Below, piece by piece: positions 1 through 8,333 of a DNA stretch of 64,000 nucleotides (its first letter is position 1; every line of letters starts with the position of its first letter). The stretch lies in assembly GCF_014287585.1 (NCBI RefSeq), contig NZ_JACOOJ010000011.1, positions 1 through 64,000 on the forward strand. Direction: 5' to 3'. The stretch is from Parabacteroides hominis. Its GTDB lineage: Bacteria > Bacteroidota > Bacteroidia > Bacteroidales > Tannerellaceae. The position numbers and the translations under genes are program-made. The notes under the pieces were generated by a model, which was not told where the DNA came from, did no database searches, and was given only the letters and a program-made list of their open reading frames with translations.

Positions 1-92
1 AGAACGAAAATGGCAATTATTACTTATACAACTCGGAAAATTGCGGCATAGAAAAATACTATATCGGGAAAAGGAGGAAACGATATAAAAAG

Positions 93-125
93 AGGATGTG
101 TCGGTTTTGACACACCCTCCTTTTT
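93..125 (+). terminator. Intrinsic terminator at the left edge
   Basis: A 10-bp stem with one mismatch (93-102 with 109-118) and a 6-base loop is followed by a T-rich run at 121-129. It would end a plus-strand gene lying to the left of the window. Three frames across bases 1-110 close at 51, 88 and 110; the one closing at 88 ends just before the stem, but I cannot tell which, if any, is coding. Confidence 0.6.
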
Positions 126-195
126 ATTTGTTCATTTGCCCCGGCAAGCCGGGAGCGCATTGTGCTTTTATGGAGATTAAGGATTCGGATAAAAC

Positions 196-239
196 AAAAC
201 TGTAATAGCGATAACAAGGGTTATAACTATTACAGTTTT
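196..239. terminator. Long bidirectional hairpin after the receiver gene
   Basis: A 13-bp perfect outer stem (196-208 with 227-239) continues into a 5-bp inner stem (211-215 with 220-224) across a 2x2 internal loop. T-rich runs flank both sides, so it can end transcription in either direction. It lies 26 bp past the stop of the minus-strand receiver gene. Confidence 0.7.
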
Positions 240-264
240 TTATAATATACAGAAACTAAGCTTT

Positions 265-654
265 CTACCAGGTAATCTGCGGTAAAAATTTAGAAATTGT
301 GTTTTTCAATTCGACAATATTTATGGGCTTGGTGATAAAGCCGTTACTACCTGCGGCACGAGCGGCTTCCATATCGTTCTCGAAAGCATAAGCAGACTGC
401 ATGATAACGGGTATCTGCGTATCTTTCTTTCTAATCTCCTTCAAGGCGTCGATTCCATTCATCTCCGGCATTTTGATATCCAGCAAAATCAGGTCGGCCC
501 CTTTTTCTTCAAAGACTTTCAATAGCTCCAAACCTGTCCTGGCCTGCAGAACATTACAGTGTCTTTTCAAAATGGTTTTTAATAATAGGAAATTGCTTTC
601 CTCATCTTCTGCGATCAGAATCGTTACGTTGTAGTTGTCTTCGTTCGTGCCCAT
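265..654 (-). CDS. Single-domain response regulator (CheY-like receiver)
   Basis: A stand-alone receiver domain of 129 residues with no output domain. The acidic pocket (AEDEE, residues 15-19), the phospho-acceptor Asp59 in LILLDIKMP, Ser87 and Lys109 (TKPI) are all present, so it should accept a phosphoryl group. I start it at the ATG at 654; the frame extends to a TTG at 678, but the ATG gives a standard receiver length. No histidine kinase is adjacent. Such proteins usually act as phosphorelay intermediates or bind a partner. The partner cannot be named from here. Confidence 0.85.
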   Translation of the reverse strand: MGTNEDNYNVTILIAEDEESNFLLLKTILKRHCNVLQARTGLELLKVFEEKGADLILLDIKMPEMNGIDALKEIRKKDTQIPVIMQSAYAFENDMEAARAAGSNGFITKPINIVELKNTISKFLPQITW

Positions 655-938
655 AGTTTTTATATTATCTGTGAACAAATTTCAGAATTAATTTTTACAT
701 AACCAAATAGAATAGAATTTATTCTGTGTTTAATGGGACGATTATTATTGCCCATCGGTAAATTTCGCAACCGAATTAGATATATTTTTCATGTTTATTG
801 AAAATAAAAGGTCCGAAAGGTTGAAAGATCCGAGGATGTTTGTATATTTAGTGCATTAAACGAGACGGGGAGATTAAACTTACCGCTTTCGGGAATGGTT
901 ATTAATGAAGAACAAGTATAACTTTAAAATCAAACATC

Positions 939-1202
939 ATGGGAAAGAGTCAATTAATTCACAACAATGAGTTTCATTTGATCAATAAAGCTGAAATTCG
1001 CAAGGCTACAGGTAAATTGGTAGAATCATTGAATCTGGCTGCCGGTTCTACAGGCGGATTCGATATTTATAAGGTAGTGGATGCCTATTTTACAGACTTG
1101 GACAAGCGTCATGAAATAAATGCTTTGTTAGGCATCGGCGAAAGTTGCCAATATTATGGTGAACAGGAACAAGTAGAGGAAGTGATCAAGGAGGTAGACT
1201 AA
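939..1202 (+). CDS. Small conserved-looking protein of unknown function (87 aa)
   Basis: An 87-residue soluble protein with no signal peptide or membrane segment and no domain I recognise. Composition is balanced, with an acidic C-terminus ending EEVIKEVD. The start is the first ATG and a strong terminator follows 34 bp after the stop, which supports a real gene. It stands alone, convergent with rpsA. No function is proposed. Confidence 0.6.
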   Translation: MGKSQLIHNNEFHLINKAEIRKATGKLVESLNLAAGSTGGFDIYKVVDAYFTDLDKRHEINALLGIGESCQYYGEQEQVEEVIKEVD

Positions 1203-1236
1203 GGGAGCTTTCTCTATTCTTTTTTTCAAGCAATAA

Positions 1237-1268
1237 AAAAGGAGATATCCGGGTGGACATCTCCTTTT
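1237..1268. terminator. Terminator between the 87-aa gene and rpsA
   Basis: A 14-bp stem with one mismatch (1237-1250 with 1255-1268) and a GGGT loop, with A-rich and T-rich flanks, lies between two convergent stops (1202 and 1291). It can serve both genes. Confidence 0.8.
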
Positions 1269-1290
1269 ATTTTATCTGAAAAGGCGGTAA

Positions 1291-3084
1291 TTATTTACCA
1301 GCCAATTTTTCTTTCAGAGCAGCGAGTTCTTCAATGTCACCCAGTGTAGTCTTTTCAACCGGACCAGTTACCATTGCAGATTCTTCTTCTTTCTTGCCAC
1401 CGCGTTTAGCAGATGATTTCTTTTCGCCAGATTCTTTCTTAGCGCCTTTCTGTTCATCTTCGAAGATACGGCTGTGAGAAAGGATGATTCTCTTAGCTTC
1501 CTTGTTGAATTCGATTACCTTGAACTGCAGTTTTTCGTCTACAGCAGCCTGAGAACCGTCTTCTTTTACCAGGTGTTTCGGAGTTGCGAAACCTTCTACG
1601 CCGTAAGGCAGAGAGATTACAGCACCCTTATCCAGCACTTCGATGATTGTTCCTTCGTGGATAGAACCAACCGTGAAGATTGTTTCGAATACATCCCAAG
1701 GATTTTCTTCCAGCTGTTTGTGGCCTAAGCTCAAACGGCGGTTTTCTTTGTCGATTTCCAGAACCTGAACTTCGATTTCAGCACCGATCTGGGTAAATTC
1801 CGACGGGTGTTTGATTTTCTTTGTCCAAGACAGGTCAGAGATGTGGATCAAGCCGTCTACGCCTTCTTCGATTTCTACGAATACACCGAAGTTAGTGAAG
1901 TTGCGAACTTTAGCCGCATGGCGAGAACCTACCGGGAAGCGAGATTCGATATCTTCCCACGGGTCAGCTTTCAGCTGTTTGATACCCAGAGACATCTTAC
2001 GTTCGTCGCGATCCAGTGTCAGGATAACAGCTTCGATTTCGTCACCTACCTTCATGAAGTCCTGAGCAGAACGCAAGTGCTGTGTCCAAGACATTTCAGA
2101 AACGTGGATCAGGCCTTCTACGCCCGGAGCGATTTCGATGAATGCACCGTAGTCAGCCATAACGACAACTTTGCCTTTTACTTTGTCGCCGACTTTCAAG
2201 TTCGGATCCAGAGCATCCCAAGGATGCGGAGTCAGCTGCTTCAAGCCGAGAGCGATACGTTTCTTTTCATCATCGAAGTCAAGGATAACCACGTTGATCT
2301 TCTGATCCAGCTGAACGATTTCTTCCGGATGAGAAACGCGGCCCCAAGACAGGTCTGTGATGTGGATCAAACCGTCTACGCCACCCAGGTCGATGAATAC
2401 ACCGTAAGAAGTAATATTCTTGACCGTACCTTCCAGTACCTGGCCTTTTTCAAGTTTGGAGATGATGTCTTTCTTCTGCTGTTCGAGTTCAGCTTCGATA
2501 AGAGCTTTATGAGATACAACAACGTTCTTGAATTCCTGGTTGATCTTCACGATCTTGAATTCCATTGTCTTACCTACAAATACATCGTAATCGCGGATCG
2601 GCTTGACATCGATCTGAGAACCCGGCAAGAATGCTTCGATACCGAATACGTCAACGATCATACCGCCCTTCGTACGACATTTAATGTAACCTTTGATGAT
2701 TTCGTCTTTTTCAAGAGCTTCGTTAACACGATCCCAAGAACGTGTAGCGCGTGCTTTCTTGTGAGACAGGATCAACTGTCCTTTTTTGTCTTCCTGGTTT
2801 TCGATGTAGACTTCTACTTCGTCACCAATTTTCAGATCCGGGTTGTAACGGAATTCCGCCATAGATACAACGCCATCTGATTTGAAACCGATGTTCACTA
2901 CAACTTCACGTTTGTTCATTGCAGTTACAGTTCCCATAACGACTTCTTTGTCCTTTACGGTGTTCAAAGTTTCGTCATACGTTTTTACAAGATCGTCCTT
3001 GCTTACCTGACCGTAAGAATCGCCCTCTTCAAGAGCATCCCAGTTGAAATCTTCAATGGGCTGAATGTTCTTTAAATTTTCCAT
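1291..3084 (-). CDS. rpsA: 30S ribosomal protein S1
   Basis: S1 docks mRNA onto the 30S ribosomal subunit. The 597-residue protein carries six S1 (OB-fold) repeats. The four later ones are the clearest, each with a G-V/A-F-x-x-(L/I) core followed by GLIH and a (D/E)(L/M)SW ending, for example GLIHITDLSW, GLIHVSEMSW and GLIHISDLSW. After the sixth repeat comes a charged Lys/Glu-rich tail of about 60 residues. Length and layout fit bacteroidetal S1. It is monocistronic, with its own promoter about 80 bp upstream and a terminator shared with the convergent gene. Confidence 0.97.
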   Translation of the reverse strand: MENLKNIQPIEDFNWDALEEGDSYGQVSKDDLVKTYDETLNTVKDKEVVMGTVTAMNKREVVVNIGFKSDGVVSMAEFRYNPDLKIGDEVEVYIENQEDKKGQLILSHKKARATRSWDRVNEALEKDEIIKGYIKCRTKGGMIVDVFGIEAFLPGSQIDVKPIRDYDVFVGKTMEFKIVKINQEFKNVVVSHKALIEAELEQQKKDIISKLEKGQVLEGTVKNITSYGVFIDLGGVDGLIHITDLSWGRVSHPEEIVQLDQKINVVILDFDDEKKRIALGLKQLTPHPWDALDPNLKVGDKVKGKVVVMADYGAFIEIAPGVEGLIHVSEMSWTQHLRSAQDFMKVGDEIEAVILTLDRDERKMSLGIKQLKADPWEDIESRFPVGSRHAAKVRNFTNFGVFVEIEEGVDGLIHISDLSWTKKIKHPSEFTQIGAEIEVQVLEIDKENRRLSLGHKQLEENPWDVFETIFTVGSIHEGTIIEVLDKGAVISLPYGVEGFATPKHLVKEDGSQAAVDEKLQFKVIEFNKEAKRIILSHSRIFEDEQKGAKKESGEKKSSAKRGGKKEEESAMVTGPVEKTTLGDIEELAALKEKLAGK

Positions 3085-3159
3085 TCTCTAATTGTTAATA
3101 CTTAAGTTTGTTTTAATTAGTAAGTTAGACATTATGTTGTCATCTCTCAAAAATCGGGG

Positions 3160-3167
3160 CAAAGGTA
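3160..3167 (-). promoter_or_regulatory. rpsA promoter, -7 box TACCTTTG
   Basis: On the minus strand this reads TACCTTTG, an exact match to the Bacteroidetes -7 consensus TAnnTTTG. It predicts a leader of about 70 nt. The -33 TTTG element is not clear. Confidence 0.6.
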
Positions 3168-3235
3168 ATGCTTTTTTCTGACTTACAAGAGTTTTTATAT
3201 GGAAAAACAATCTTTTTGGCTTGTAATACCGCCAC

Positions 3236-3595
3236 TTACATCTTTTCTTTGTGAGACATCTGCCTCCTTTTGAATATTTGCCTGAGCTTGTAATCGGCTC
3301 CCAACAGGATTAGGGTAAGCATCCCGATATAGACATAGAAAGGGAGTGCGTCCAGATCGGGTATCGGCACGGATATTTTGGGGATGCCCATATAGAGGAA
3401 CGAGGCAATCGCGACGCCGATCATAAGCAGCGAAGCGGCGATGACGGCAATCCATCCCCAGCGTTCGTTACGCTTGCGTATCCGTTCGGCTTCGGCCATG
3501 ATCTGCCTCATCACGTTGGCACGGAACGAAGCGGGAAGCTCCTCTTCGGGCATCCGGCTAAACAGGTCTTTCAATATGTCATTCTTCTCGGTCAT
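3236..3595 (-). CDS. Small membrane protein, likely partner of the upstream ECF sigma factor
   Basis: A 119-residue protein with a charged cytoplasmic N-terminal half (about 45 residues, RMPEEELPASFRANVM) and two hydrophobic segments (about 46-68 and 83-102), then a basic tail. It starts 1 nt after the sigma gene stops, so the two are translated together. Size, topology and position suggest an anti-sigma or sensor role, but no zinc-binding HxxxCxxC motif is present, so this is inference. An overlapping frame at 3195-3455 is not considered real. Confidence 0.75.
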   Translation of the reverse strand: MTEKNDILKDLFSRMPEEELPASFRANVMRQIMAEAERIRKRNERWGWIAVIAASLLMIGVAIASFLYMGIPKISVPIPDLDALPFYVYIGMLTLILLGADYKLRQIFKRRQMSHKEKM

Positions 3596-3596
3596 T

Positions 3597-4154
3597 TTAT
3601 TGTTCCTCCATTCCTTTTAATACAACAAACAGTTTCTTTCGTATGCGGTGCAATTTCACTTTTATATTAGAAGAGGTCAGCCCGGTGATGGTCGCCACTT
3701 CGTCGATCGTTTTCTCTTTCATATAAAAGAGCAGGATGACGGCGCGCTCGTCGGGCGGCAATTGGGCGAGTGCAGCATCGAGCATCTGTATCTGTTCGGT
3801 GCTGTCAGTCCTGCCAAACGCCTCCGCCACCTCTTGTTCCGATACATTATTAATAACCGATTCCTCGATCGCCAGAAACTCGTGTTTCTTTTTCCGTGTT
3901 TCCGAGATGGCCGTATTGTAGGCAATCCGGTAGATCCAGGTGGAGAAACTGCATTCCCCTTTGAACGACGACAGGTTCTTGAACACCTTCATAAACACAT
4001 CCTGCGCCAGTTCCTCCGCATCTTCCCGGTTTCTGACCACCTTTAAGATTAACGAATGAACAGGTCGGCTGTATTTATCGAGAAGGCAGGCAAAGCATGC
4101 CGTATCTCCCGCTTGTATCCTTTGTATGTAATATGTATCGGTATACAATTCCAT
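3597..4154 (-). CDS. ECF RNA polymerase sigma factor (RpoE-like)
   Basis: A 185-residue group IV sigma factor. Region 2 runs from about residue 20 to 90 (EDAEELAQDVFMKVF, then FSTWIYRIAYNTA for -10 recognition). Region 4 is at about 130-180 (LPPDERAVILLFYMKEKTID followed by a helix-turn-helix ending KVKLHRIRKKL). It is not next to a SusC/SusD system and lacks a FecR partner, unlike the two other sigma factors in this window. It forms a two-gene operon with the 119-aa membrane protein, so envelope-stress control is plausible. Confidence 0.9.
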   Translation of the reverse strand: MELYTDTYYIQRIQAGDTACFACLLDKYSRPVHSLILKVVRNREDAEELAQDVFMKVFKNLSSFKGECSFSTWIYRIAYNTAISETRKKKHEFLAIEESVINNVSEQEVAEAFGRTDSTEQIQMLDAALAQLPPDERAVILLFYMKEKTIDEVATITGLTSSNIKVKLHRIRKKLFVVLKGMEEQ

Positions 4155-4259
4155 CGTATTATAATGGACGCAAGCCGGGCGAATAGGTTACAACTTGCAT
4201 CAACAAAAATAATAAATATTTTTTCTTCCCGATCTGTAACCTTTCGGAAAGAGGTGCGT

Positions 4260-4267
4260 CAAAAGTA
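4260..4267 (-). promoter_or_regulatory. Possible promoter of the ECF sigma operon
   Basis: The minus strand reads TACTTTTG, an exact TAnnTTTG match, 106 nt upstream of the sigma start in the divergent gap. The long leader lowers confidence. Confidence 0.35.
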
Positions 4268-4304
4268 GCAAAGAAATTAATTAATCATTTAAAACAGTAC
4301 AGTT

Positions 4305-4718
4305 ATGATGGATTTTGTTATTGTTCCGTTGACTACCGGAATTGTATTTGCTGCCATTTATGCGTTGTTTGAACTTTTCGTACGTAGAAAAGAGCGTATG
4401 GCGATTATTGAGAAGATCGGAGAAAACTTGAATAATTCTGCCTTTGATGGGAAATTGAGCCTTCCTTCTTATGGGATACCTCGTTTTTCATTCAATTCAT
4501 TGAAGGCCGGCTGTCTGCTGATGGGAGTCGGTGTGGGATTGATGGTCGCCTTCTTCCTGAGTTTGATGTTGGCTGCAAGCAGACGCGAGTTTGATTTCTA
4601 CAACGAATATCAGGTGATGAGCACTGCTTATGGCGCATCCGTCCTTTTGTTTGGAGGTTTGGGGTTGATTGTCGCATTCGTTATCGAGACGAATATGAAG
4701 AAAAAAGAGGATAAATGA
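4305..4718 (+). CDS. Inner-membrane protein, DUF6249-like
   Basis: 137 residues with one hydrophobic segment at the N-terminus (about 4-24), a short basic loop (RRKER) and two further segments (about 68-90 and 109-128), ending in a lysine-rich tail. The pattern and sequence resemble the bacteroidetal DUF6249 family; the family name is from memory. It is divergent from the ECF sigma operon, sharing a 150-bp gap. Function is unknown. Two ATGs occur in tandem; the first is used. Confidence 0.75.
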   Translation: MMDFVIVPLTTGIVFAAIYALFELFVRRKERMAIIEKIGENLNNSAFDGKLSLPSYGIPRFSFNSLKAGCLLMGVGVGLMVAFFLSLMLAASRREFDFYNEYQVMSTAYGASVLLFGGLGLIVAFVIETNMKKKEDK

Positions 4719-4744
4719 TAAAGTTTTCACTTTTTTCTCAGGGT

Positions 4745-4846
4745 GAAAATTTATTTTCTCCTAAGTGAAAATAAATTTTCACCGGCAAGAAACAAAAGTT
4801 TCATCGGCGGGAAACAAAAGTTCCATGCCGATGAAACTTTTTATTT
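4745..4846. repeat. Array A: five 22-bp units with a GAAA-N6-TTTC palindrome
   Basis: Five 14-bp palindromic cores begin at 4745, 4767, 4789, 4811 and 4833, exactly 22 bp apart, separated by 8-base linkers. Cores 1 and 2 are GAAAATTTATTTTC and GAAAATAAATTTTC, reverse complements of each other. Cores 3 and 4 are GAAACAAAAGTTTC and GAAACAAAAGTTCC. Core 5 is degenerate (GAAACTTTTTATTT). The pairs also form a 17-bp perfect hairpin (4742-4758 with 4767-4783) and a 15-bp one (4794-4808 with 4827-4841). It fills the gap between two convergent stops and may terminate both. Arrays B, C and D share the design with other cores. Confidence 0.85.
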
Positions 4847-5933
4847 ATCGGGAGGAAAGAGCCGGTTGGTCGGAACGTTTCCACTCGTTGATCAGCTCGC
4901 TGATCGTTTCTTTTACCGACATGATGCGGGTTGTCCGCCAGGCATTGCTTCCGGCAAAGGCATAACCGTTCTCAAAGTTTCCCTTGAAAGCGTTATACAA
5001 GGCGGTCACGATGCAGTAGGGGCTTCGCGAGATGTCGCAAGTCTTGATGCAGTTGAAGGGGCAAACCTTCGGTTGCTTCAAGCCGTCTTTCACTTTCTGC
5101 AAGAAATTGCAGTGGATAGCTCGTCCCGGCATGCCGACAGGACTCTTGATAATCTCGATATCCTTTTCTTCCGCTTTGATGTAGCTTTCTTTGAAAGCGT
5201 CGGAAGCGTCGCACTCGGTAGTGGTGACGAAACGGGTTCCTAATTGAACGCCCGATGCTCCCAGGTCCATCACGCGTTTGATATCTTCACCCGTGTAAAT
5301 GCCTCCTGCTGCGATTACCGGGATTCTCTTGTTGTATTTTTCTTCGAAGTGTGAAACTTCTTCCACTACCTGAGGCAGCAGTTCTTCCAGTGAGAAATGC
5401 TCGTCTTCCAACTGGTTCTCCTTATATCCTAAGTGACCGCCGGCTTTCGGGCCTTCCAGCACGACAGCATCGGGAAGATAGTCGTAGTTGTTTTTCCATT
5501 TCTCGCAGATGATCTTTGCGGCACGTGCGCTCGATACGATAGGGACCAGCTTCGTCACGCTGTCTTTCTTCAGGAAAGAGGGCAGGTCCAGCGGAAGTCC
5601 GGCGCCGCTGAAAATGATGTCTACCTTTTCCGCAATACTGGTTTTTACCAGCTCGGCGAAGTCTGAAAGGGCGACCATCACGTTCACGCCGATAATGCCT
5701 TTGGCCTTTTCGCGGGCTTTCCGGATCTCAGCTGCAAGGCCCAGATTTCCGGCTTCGGTGTAGTTGGGAGAAAGTTTCTTATATAAGAGACCGAGACCGG
5801 CGGCGGAGATAACGCCAATCCCACCTTCATTTGCAACGGCTGAGGCTAAGCCGGAGAGAGAGATTCCTACGCCCATTCCACCCTGGATGATTGGAATGCG
5901 GGCTTTCAGATCCCCAATTGTTAATGTCTTCAT
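4845..5933 (-). CDS. NAD(P)H-dependent flavin oxidoreductase (nitronate monooxygenase / FabK-like)
   Basis: A 362-residue FMN-binding TIM-barrel enzyme of the nitronate monooxygenase/2-nitropropane dioxygenase family, which also contains enoyl-ACP reductase FabK. Family marks are PIIQGGMGVGIS near the N-terminus, VISAAGLG, EGPKAGGHLG in the middle, IPVIAAGGIY and GASGVQLGTRF (phosphate-binding loop). The frame is open 16 codons further, but the ATG at 5933 is used because a TACCTTTG box lies at 5968-5975 and the earlier start would precede the promoter. Whether the role is detoxification or fatty-acid synthesis cannot be settled from sequence. Confidence 0.88.
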   Translation of the reverse strand: MKTLTIGDLKARIPIIQGGMGVGISLSGLASAVANEGGIGVISAAGLGLLYKKLSPNYTEAGNLGLAAEIRKAREKAKGIIGVNVMVALSDFAELVKTSIAEKVDIIFSGAGLPLDLPSFLKKDSVTKLVPIVSSARAAKIICEKWKNNYDYLPDAVVLEGPKAGGHLGYKENQLEDEHFSLEELLPQVVEEVSHFEEKYNKRIPVIAAGGIYTGEDIKRVMDLGASGVQLGTRFVTTTECDASDAFKESYIKAEEKDIEIIKSPVGMPGRAIHCNFLQKVKDGLKQPKVCPFNCIKTCDISRSPYCIVTALYNAFKGNFENGYAFAGSNAWRTTRIMSVKETISELINEWKRSDQPALSSR

Positions 5934-5967
5934 GTAAATAAAATGTGTAAATAAAAAATATATGCGG

Positions 5968-5975
5968 CAAAGGTA
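5968..5975 (-). promoter_or_regulatory. Promoter of the flavin oxidoreductase gene
   Basis: The minus strand reads TACCTTTG, an exact -7 box. A TTTG at -33-like distance lies 22 bp upstream. It fixes the start at 5933. Confidence 0.65.
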
Positions 5976-6048
5976 GCACAATAAACCAAAGAATGTGCAA
6001 AATTAACCAATATTGTTGCACAAATAAATAATAATTGTGCAACAGGAT

Positions 6049-6867
6049 TTATTTGACCGGGATATAACCGACCTGTTTTACCGTTGCCTGCCCTTCTGCC
6101 GACAAGATATAATCGATAAAAGATTTGACTTTTCCCTCATTCTTTACATCATAATAGTAGAATAGCGGACGGACGATCGGGTATGCCTTGCTTTTTGCAT
6201 TTTCAAAGGAAGGTTCGGTGAATGTTTTGCCTGCATCGTAAGAGACATGGATCGGTTTTACTTCTTTGTTGATGTAAGCCAGGCCGACATAACCGATGGC
6301 TCCTTTAGTCTGGCTGACAGACTGGATGATGGCTCCTGTTGCGGGCATGCTGAGGATGCCGTTCATGTAGTTCTTGTTCTTCAGGACGCTTTCCTTAAAG
6401 AACTCGTATGTCCCGGAGGAGGTTTCGCGCGAATACGCCACGATCTTCATATCCGCTCCACCCACTTCTTTCCAGTTCTTGATCTTTCCGGTGAAAATGC
6501 CTTCGAGCTGTTCGCGCGTCAGGTTCGACACTTTGTTGGACGGGTGTACGACTACCGCCAGCGCGTCGTAAGCGATCACCACTTCTTTGGTGCTTTTCTT
6601 TGCTTCCTGCAATTTGACTTTTTCGTCGAATTTCATCTTGCGGGAAGACATCGCAATATCGGTTGTCCCTTCCATCAAGGCTGAGATGCCAACGCCGGAA
6701 CCTCCGCCCGTCACTGTTATCTTAGCCGATTTATTTTTGTTGATGAAGTTTTCTGCTTCCGTCTGGCTTAAGGGAAGGCAAGTGTCGCTTCCTTTAATTT
6801 TCTGTGCAAACACATTCGATACAAACATACAGGCGGCTACTGCGGCCATAACAATTGTCTTTTTCAT
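6049..6867 (-). CDS. pstS: Phosphate-binding periplasmic protein, PstS family
   Basis: The 272-residue product begins with a Sec signal peptide (MKKTIVMAAVAACMFVSNVFA, cleaved before QKIKGS). It then shows the PstS-type fold: KGSDTCLPLSQTEAENF, the anion loop GGGSGVGISAL, TDIAMSSRKM, and YSRETSSGTYEFF. It should bind phosphate for an ABC importer, but pstC, pstA and pstB are not beside it here. The ATG at 6867 is chosen because it begins the signal peptide; the frame is open 18 codons upstream. It follows the phosphate porin by 81 bp and has its own candidate promoter and pho box. Confidence 0.9.
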   Translation of the reverse strand: MKKTIVMAAVAACMFVSNVFAQKIKGSDTCLPLSQTEAENFINKNKSAKITVTGGGSGVGISALMEGTTDIAMSSRKMKFDEKVKLQEAKKSTKEVVIAYDALAVVVHPSNKVSNLTREQLEGIFTGKIKNWKEVGGADMKIVAYSRETSSGTYEFFKESVLKNKNYMNGILSMPATGAIIQSVSQTKGAIGYVGLAYINKEVKPIHVSYDAGKTFTEPSFENAKSKAYPIVRPLFYYYDVKNEGKVKSFIDYILSAEGQATVKQVGYIPVK

Positions 6868-6896
6868 TACTCTGTTTTGAATTAATTTTCTGTATG

Positions 6897-6904
6897 CAAA
6901 GTAA
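6897..6904 (-). promoter_or_regulatory. pstS promoter, -7 box TTACTTTG
   Basis: Matches TAnnTTTG at seven of eight positions. It lies 31 nt downstream of a candidate pho box, the same spacing as in the porin promoter. Confidence 0.5.
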
Positions 6905-6935
6905 ATACAGAGATATTGCAAGAGTGTGAAACAGA

Positions 6936-6953
6936 TGTTACGTTTGTATTAAA
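6936..6953 (-). promoter_or_regulatory. Candidate pho box upstream of pstS
   Basis: On the minus strand two 7-mers 11 bp apart, TTTAATA-CAAA-CGTAACA, match the porin site TGTAACA-CAAA-TGTAACA. The shared run is ACAAA(C/T)GTAACAT. Direct 7-mers with an 11-bp period are the known design of PhoB-family sites. The site overlaps the porin stop codon. Confidence 0.45.
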
Positions 6954-8244
6954 ACTTATATTGCAGGCGCAGGGTGAAAACGTCGTCTTTCCTGTCTTTT
7001 TCATATCCCTTTACGAAGTCGCTCTTCTCGTTAAAATTGAACTCATAGTAGGCTTGCACGCGGATATGTTTGTTGAAGCGGTACAAAGCACCGATGCCGA
7101 ATGTGCTCTGGGCGAGGTCGGTCTTGGAAGTCAGGCTGTTTCCAACGCCGATCTCATTCCCTTTCAACTTAGTATTGGGATCATAAGCGTCGTATTTCAG
7201 GACGGCTGAGAATGGAGAGGTCCCGATGTCGTGCACCAGATAGAAGAAATAGCCGATAAAAGGGCGTTTGAACAGGGAGTTCTCCGGTTCGTTTGCCGGA
7301 CGTGTTCCGGTGTTCGGGCTTTTACTACTGGTAGCGATTCCCGGTTGTGTACCTAACAGTCCCTCACCGCGCAGGGTTGTCGTTCCCCAGCTGTTTTTGA
7401 ACGAGAACTGCGCGTCCAAGCCGATGTATTCACGTTTCATGTATGTGCCGGTTTCTCCTTTGTCGACAGCTACGAATTTTTTGCCCTGAAGTTCGTAGGC
7501 CGTGGTAGTCGGGTTGTAGACTCCGCCATTGTAGTAAGAGGCGCCTAATCCCCATTTTCCCCAGTTGCCTATTTCCTTTTCGGCTCCCAGGCGGCCGATG
7601 AAGTCTTTGCGGCTGTCGGTTTCGCGGTTGATGCTGTTGCCGGCAAACAGTCCGGCGTCGAGACGGAGAAAGTTGAGCGGGCTCGTTTCTCTGGTACGGA
7701 GAGTCAGCATCGCGCCTAAATCGCGTTCGTCCGGGAAGAAGTATTGGATGATGGTGGCACGTTCGGGAGATTCCAGGCCGCTGGTCGAGTAACCGATTTC
7801 GTGGCCGAAAGGACGGTTGAAAACACCTGCCATCAGTTGGCTGCGTTTTGTCCAGGGATCTTTGATGCCGATGTATAGGTCGCGGAAGCTGACGCCTTTG
7901 TCGTTTGCCTCGATCTGTATGGCGCCGGTTCCGATACCGTCGTTATATTCGAATTTCAACCGTCCGCGGCGGATACCGAAACGGTTGAAACCTTTATCTT
8001 CATGTTCGTTCTTGTCGCCGACTTTCAGGGTGGCATCTTCCTGTCCATATTGGAATTGTCCCTGGATATAGGCCGATACTTTGAACTTGCTGAGCTTCCG
8101 GACGATTTTGTCCAGAGTCGTCGTCTCCTGCGAAAGTGAATCGACACGAGCATTCAATTTATCTATTTCCTGAGCTTCCTGCGCTTTCAAAGCAAACGGA
8201 AGCAGCGCCAACAGACCGAGCGCGATGATCTTTCCTGATTTCAT
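6949..8244 (-). CDS. Outer-membrane porin, phosphate-selective porin O/P family
   Basis: The 431-residue protein has a signal peptide (cleaved near LKAQEAQ), a short coiled segment (IDKLNARVDSLSQETTTLDK), then a beta-barrel rich in alternating hydrophobic strands and ending in the outer-membrane signature LQYKF. The stretch RFGIRRGRLKFEY and the region FNRPFGHEIGYST fit the OprO/OprP-type family. It lies directly upstream of pstS on the same strand and shares a candidate pho box, so uptake of phosphate across the outer membrane is the likely role. Selectivity itself cannot be read from sequence. Confidence 0.85.
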   Translation of the reverse strand: MKSGKIIALGLLALLPFALKAQEAQEIDKLNARVDSLSQETTTLDKIVRKLSKFKVSAYIQGQFQYGQEDATLKVGDKNEHEDKGFNRFGIRRGRLKFEYNDGIGTGAIQIEANDKGVSFRDLYIGIKDPWTKRSQLMAGVFNRPFGHEIGYSTSGLESPERATIIQYFFPDERDLGAMLTLRTRETSPLNFLRLDAGLFAGNSINRETDSRKDFIGRLGAEKEIGNWGKWGLGASYYNGGVYNPTTTAYELQGKKFVAVDKGETGTYMKREYIGLDAQFSFKNSWGTTTLRGEGLLGTQPGIATSSKSPNTGTRPANEPENSLFKRPFIGYFFYLVHDIGTSPFSAVLKYDAYDPNTKLKGNEIGVGNSLTSKTDLAQSTFGIGALYRFNKHIRVQAYYEFNFNEKSDFVKGYEKDRKDDVFTLRLQYKF

Positions 8245-8294
8245 TCCTAACTTTTTGGGCTCTGGATGGTGATTTATTGTTATAATTTTGTTTG

Positions 8295-8302
8295 CAAAGG
8301 AA
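8295..8302 (-). promoter_or_regulatory. Porin promoter, -7 box TTCCTTTG
   Basis: Seven of eight positions match TAnnTTTG. It gives a leader of about 45 nt before the porin start. Confidence 0.5.
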
Positions 8303-8333
8303 TAAAAATACTGTTTCGCAAGTACGACATATA

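Noticed and set aside
1..110. 3' end of a plus-strand gene at the left edge
   Set aside because: Three frames close before or inside the terminator and none shows a recognisable motif, so no coding call is made.
1807..2880. 357-residue plus-strand frame
   Set aside because: Antisense to rpsA, an artefact of its repeated S1 domains.
3195..3455. 86-residue frame overlapping the 119-aa membrane protein
   Set aside because: It is out of frame with the better-supported gene, which is coupled to the sigma factor and has clear membrane segments.
4743..5243. 166-residue plus-strand frame beginning in array A
   Set aside because: It translates the repeat array and then runs antisense to the flavin oxidoreductase gene.
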